Assembly: GCA_031257655.1 (NCBI GenBank)
Contig: JAIROF010000217.1
Span: 1-15,937, forward strand
Length of the DNA: 15,937 nt
Direction of reading: 5' to 3'
Source of the DNA: Prevotellaceae bacterium
GTDB taxonomy: Bacteria > Bacteroidota > Bacteroidia > Bacteroidales > UBA932
The notes under the pieces were generated by a model. It was not told the DNA's origin, did no database searches, and saw only the letters and a list, made by a program, of their open reading frames with translations. The position numbers and the translations under genes were made by a program. Positions 14,230 to 15,937 of this stretch are shown here, piece after piece; positions within the stretch are counted from its first letter, which is position 1, and each line of letters begins with the position of its first letter.

Positions 14230-15450
14230 ATGTGGACTATGTACAATACGATTAGATCATTCTATGAAATTTCTTCTTTCATCTTTGAAGAACAATGGTC
14301 GAAAAAAATCAAAGAAGACATAAAAACAAGAGATAAAGAATATATTTTAGGAGTTGATGAAAATGAATATAAAAATTATCTCATCACTGAATATACTCTT
14401 GTTCCTTTACATATTTATACGGAAACCGAAACAATAGATGAACCGAAAATTCGCAAAGAAATGATAGAGGAAAGATTGCAACATTATGAAACAGAGGTGT
14501 ATGAATTTACCATACAATATCAATTCGCAGGTTCACCTATTTTGTTTAGCGTGCAACCTAATCCTTGTACAACGACTACCGCAGAAATTTGTGTTGTAAA
14601 TGATATTGTTTCTTTTTCTTTCAAATTATATCATAAAAACCCTGATGAATTTCAACGCGAAAAACAATCCATGTACAAAAGAGCATTTACTAACCTTGAA
14701 GGAGCAAATAATTTTGCAAATGGATGGAATTGCAAGTTATCAAGCATAGTTGACTCGTATTTTCAGCAACAAAAGCAAAAATATTTAGCAGAAAATGATT
14801 TTTTTGCAGCGATCAACGTAAAAGTCAATGAGGATACAAAGTCGGTATTTACTGTACCTGCTGTCAAAAAGAAAACTATACCACAGCCGACAATACCCGA
14901 AAACAAAGAGTTTCATTCAGAGCCAACTATGAGTGCAACAATGTATGACGATATTCTAAAAGTAATTTACGATGTAGGTAAAAGTATGGAGAAAAAACCG
15001 TCTCTTTACCAAAACAAAAATGAAGAAGGTTTACGCGACCAATTATTATTATTTCTTGAAACTCGCTATGATGCCACCACCGCAACCGGCGAAACATTTA
15101 ACAGAAATGGGAAAACCGATATTATATTAAAATACGCAAAAGACAACTCTAATTTATTTATTGCCGAATGTAAATTTTGGCGTGGCGCTAGTGAATTTCA
15201 TAAGGCAATATCACAGTTGTTCGGCTACCTGACATGGAGAGATTCAAAAGCAGCATTGATTTTATTTGTAAGAAACAATGATTTTACAAATGTTCTTAAA
15301 ACAGTTAAGACAGAAACAAATAAAAATCAATACTTCAGTAAAGAAAATGGAAATAGAGGAGAATCTTCATTCAGCTATGTTTTCTGTTTGCCACAAGACA
15401 GAAATAAATCTGTTTATCTGGAAATTATAGCTTTTCATTATGATAAATAA
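14230..15450 (+). CDS. Orphan PD-(D/E)XK nuclease-fold protein, candidate defence gene
   Basis: 406 residues. The C-terminal part (about 262-350) carries a restriction-endonuclease-like core in the right order: NEEGLRDQ (E265/E266), GETFNRNGKTDIIL with D297, FIAECKFW with E313 and K315, then AISQLFGYLTWRDSKAALI with Q329. The D...ExK spacing and the following helix are typical of Mrr-like nucleases. The N-terminal 240 residues, with a charged helical start and a beta-rich middle, match no domain I know. Cutting of DNA is inferred only from the motif. There is no methyltransferase or other partner nearby, so it may act alone or with a gene elsewhere. The gene is very AT-rich, unlike everything to its left, which suggests transfer. 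ATG 14230 is taken; MYNT at 14239 is an alternative. A palindrome lies 58 bp upstream. Confidence 0.8.
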   Translation: MWTMYNTIRSFYEISSFIFEEQWSKKIKEDIKTRDKEYILGVDENEYKNYLITEYTLVPLHIYTETETIDEPKIRKEMIEERLQHYETEVYEFTIQYQFAGSPILFSVQPNPCTTTTAEICVVNDIVSFSFKLYHKNPDEFQREKQSMYKRAFTNLEGANNFANGWNCKLSSIVDSYFQQQKQKYLAENDFFAAINVKVNEDTKSVFTVPAVKKKTIPQPTIPENKEFHSEPTMSATMYDDILKVIYDVGKSMEKKPSLYQNKNEEGLRDQLLLFLETRYDATTATGETFNRNGKTDIILKYAKDNSNLFIAECKFWRGASEFHKAISQLFGYLTWRDSKAALILFVRNNDFTNVLKTVKTETNKNQYFSKENGNRGESSFSYVFCLPQDRNKSVYLEIIAFHYDK

Positions 15451-15607
15451 ACATAACTTTCGACATCGAGGGCAAATCGTGCCGGTTAATAATGAAACTC
15501 CCGTCTTTCAGGCGTTCGGGGTGGCTATTGCGCAGAAAGTCCGCAAGAGATAACCGGAAGTGGAATATGTCCGGGATGTTGTTCCCGTTCTTACTACTGT
15601 TCATCAT
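15425..15607 (-). pseudogene. DUF1896-like fragment (conjugative-element protein remnant)
   Basis: A minus-strand frame starting at the ATG at 15607 (or 15604) contains FRLSLADFLRNSHPE followed by LKDGSFIINR. This resembles the N-terminus of DUF1896 proteins, which are carried by Bacteroidales conjugative transposons and are normally about 130-150 residues long. Here the similarity ends near 15500, after which the frame runs into the 3' end of the nuclease gene on the other strand. The fragment is therefore probably a scar of an integrated conjugative element. The identification is from memory of the family and only about 30 residues are informative. Confidence 0.5.
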
Positions 15608-15781
15608 TTTTGAATTTTTAATGATAAACCGCAAAATTGGAGAGGGTTTTCGATGAACAGATTGATTTTAAGGCGTATGGCAGCATGTTGCGCGGTTGTG
15701 GCATCATCTTGCTTTCAAACGGAGTACATTGTAACTATTTTCAAATTTTCAACCGCATGAATGCTATATCGAAAAAAAGCG

Positions 15782-15789
15782 TACCTTTG
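15782..15789 (+). promoter_or_regulatory. Candidate -7 box pointing out of the window
   Basis: TACCTTTG fits TAnnTTTG exactly and sits in a near-palindrome (15781-15800). No TTTG lies at a suitable -33 position and no gene follows within the window, so the assignment is weak. Confidence 0.35.
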
Positions 15790-15890
15790 CAAAAGGTTAC
15801 ACATTTCGTATCTAAATGAAATTTTGTAACTACTCAGGTAGCATATTTCATTGCAAATCACAAAAGTAATAAAAATTCTCCTTGTGAAAA

Positions 15891-15935
15891 CCTTGTGTTC
15901 TTTGTGTCTTCGTGGTATTTTTCCAACCACAAAGG
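15891..15935. repeat. Partial intergenic repeat with CTTTGTGTCTTCGTGGT core
   Basis: TTCTTTGTGTCTTCGTGGT (15898-15916) is followed by AACCACAAAGG (15925-15935), which is roughly its inverted complement. CCTTGTG also occurs twice (15880-15886 and 15891-15897). I recall very similar phrases in intergenic DNA of many Bacteroidota and other bacteria, but cannot confirm it here. The element may continue past the window. Confidence 0.5.
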
Positions 15936-15937
15936 AA

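Larger units (their letters stand above)
15608..15937. other. AT-rich right end without a recognisable gene
   Basis: 330 bp to the window edge. Two short open frames exist (15637-15819 plus, starting TTG, and 15715-15930 minus), but neither shows family features and they overlap. I see a candidate promoter box (15782-15789) and a repeat-like phrase (15891-15935). The upstream region of the DUF1896 fragment is at the left. Confidence 0.5.

Noticed and set aside
15637..15819. 60-codon plus-strand frame (FDEQIDFKAYGSM...)
   Set aside because: Starts with TTG, has no family features and runs through a promoter-like palindrome. It could be a fragment of a lost gene, but I cannot support a product.
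15715..15930. 71-codon minus-strand frame at the right edge
   Set aside because: Its start is the translation of the repeat phrase (CCACGAAGACACAAAG), a typical spurious prediction.

Overview
The window reads as chromosomal DNA of a Bacteroidota bacterium, most likely Bacteroidales. The evidence is a SusC/SusD outer-membrane pair, the lineage's promoter signature (TAnnTTTG at -7) ahead of several genes, a Bacteroidota-type ComEC with a decayed C-terminal domain, and a remnant resembling conjugative-element DUF1896 proteins. Most of the window (1 to about 14,040) is GC-rich. The last 1.9 kb is strikingly AT-rich and looks like acquired DNA. I cannot name the genus; the GC content would fit Alistipes-like relatives, but that is only a guess.

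Layout: (1) 2-4813, plus strand: the 3' nine-tenths of a SusC-type TonB-dependent transporter and its SusD-like lipoprotein, closed by a strong hairpin-plus-T terminator. (2) 5050-9407, minus strand: a compact shikimate operon. In transcription order it reads aroB, aroD, a fused aroE-aroK, aroA, which is the order of the reactions from DAHP to EPSP (steps 2 to 6). DAHP synthase and chorismate synthase are not in the window. (3) 9408-9858: an intergenic stretch full of small repeats. (4) 9856-11209, minus: lemA and a TPM-domain (YgcG-like) gene, a common pair. (5) 11266-13386, minus: comEC, with a promoter and a heptamer repeat array in its leader. (6) 13661-14047, plus: a decayed MntA/HepT-type toxin-antitoxin module. 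The nucleotidyltransferase gene carries one frameshift and the HepT-like gene is cut off after 17 codons. (7) 14047-14171: a 125-bp palindromic element that begins exactly where the hepT remnant ends. (8) 14230-15450, plus: an AT-rich orphan gene whose C-terminal half is a PD-(D/E)XK nuclease, a candidate defence protein. (9) 15425-15937: a minus-strand DUF1896-like scar, then AT-rich DNA with a candidate promoter and part of a repeat.

The core regions hold housekeeping functions: glycan or nutrient uptake, aromatic biosynthesis, envelope proteins and DNA uptake. The right end looks like a small genomic island built from successive insertions and deletions: a broken toxin-antitoxin module, a palindromic element, a nuclease gene and a conjugative-element remnant. 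The most noteworthy points are the pathway-ordered aro operon with its AroE-AroK fusion, the low-complexity insert inside AroA, the palindrome at the hepT break, and the uncharacterised nuclease.
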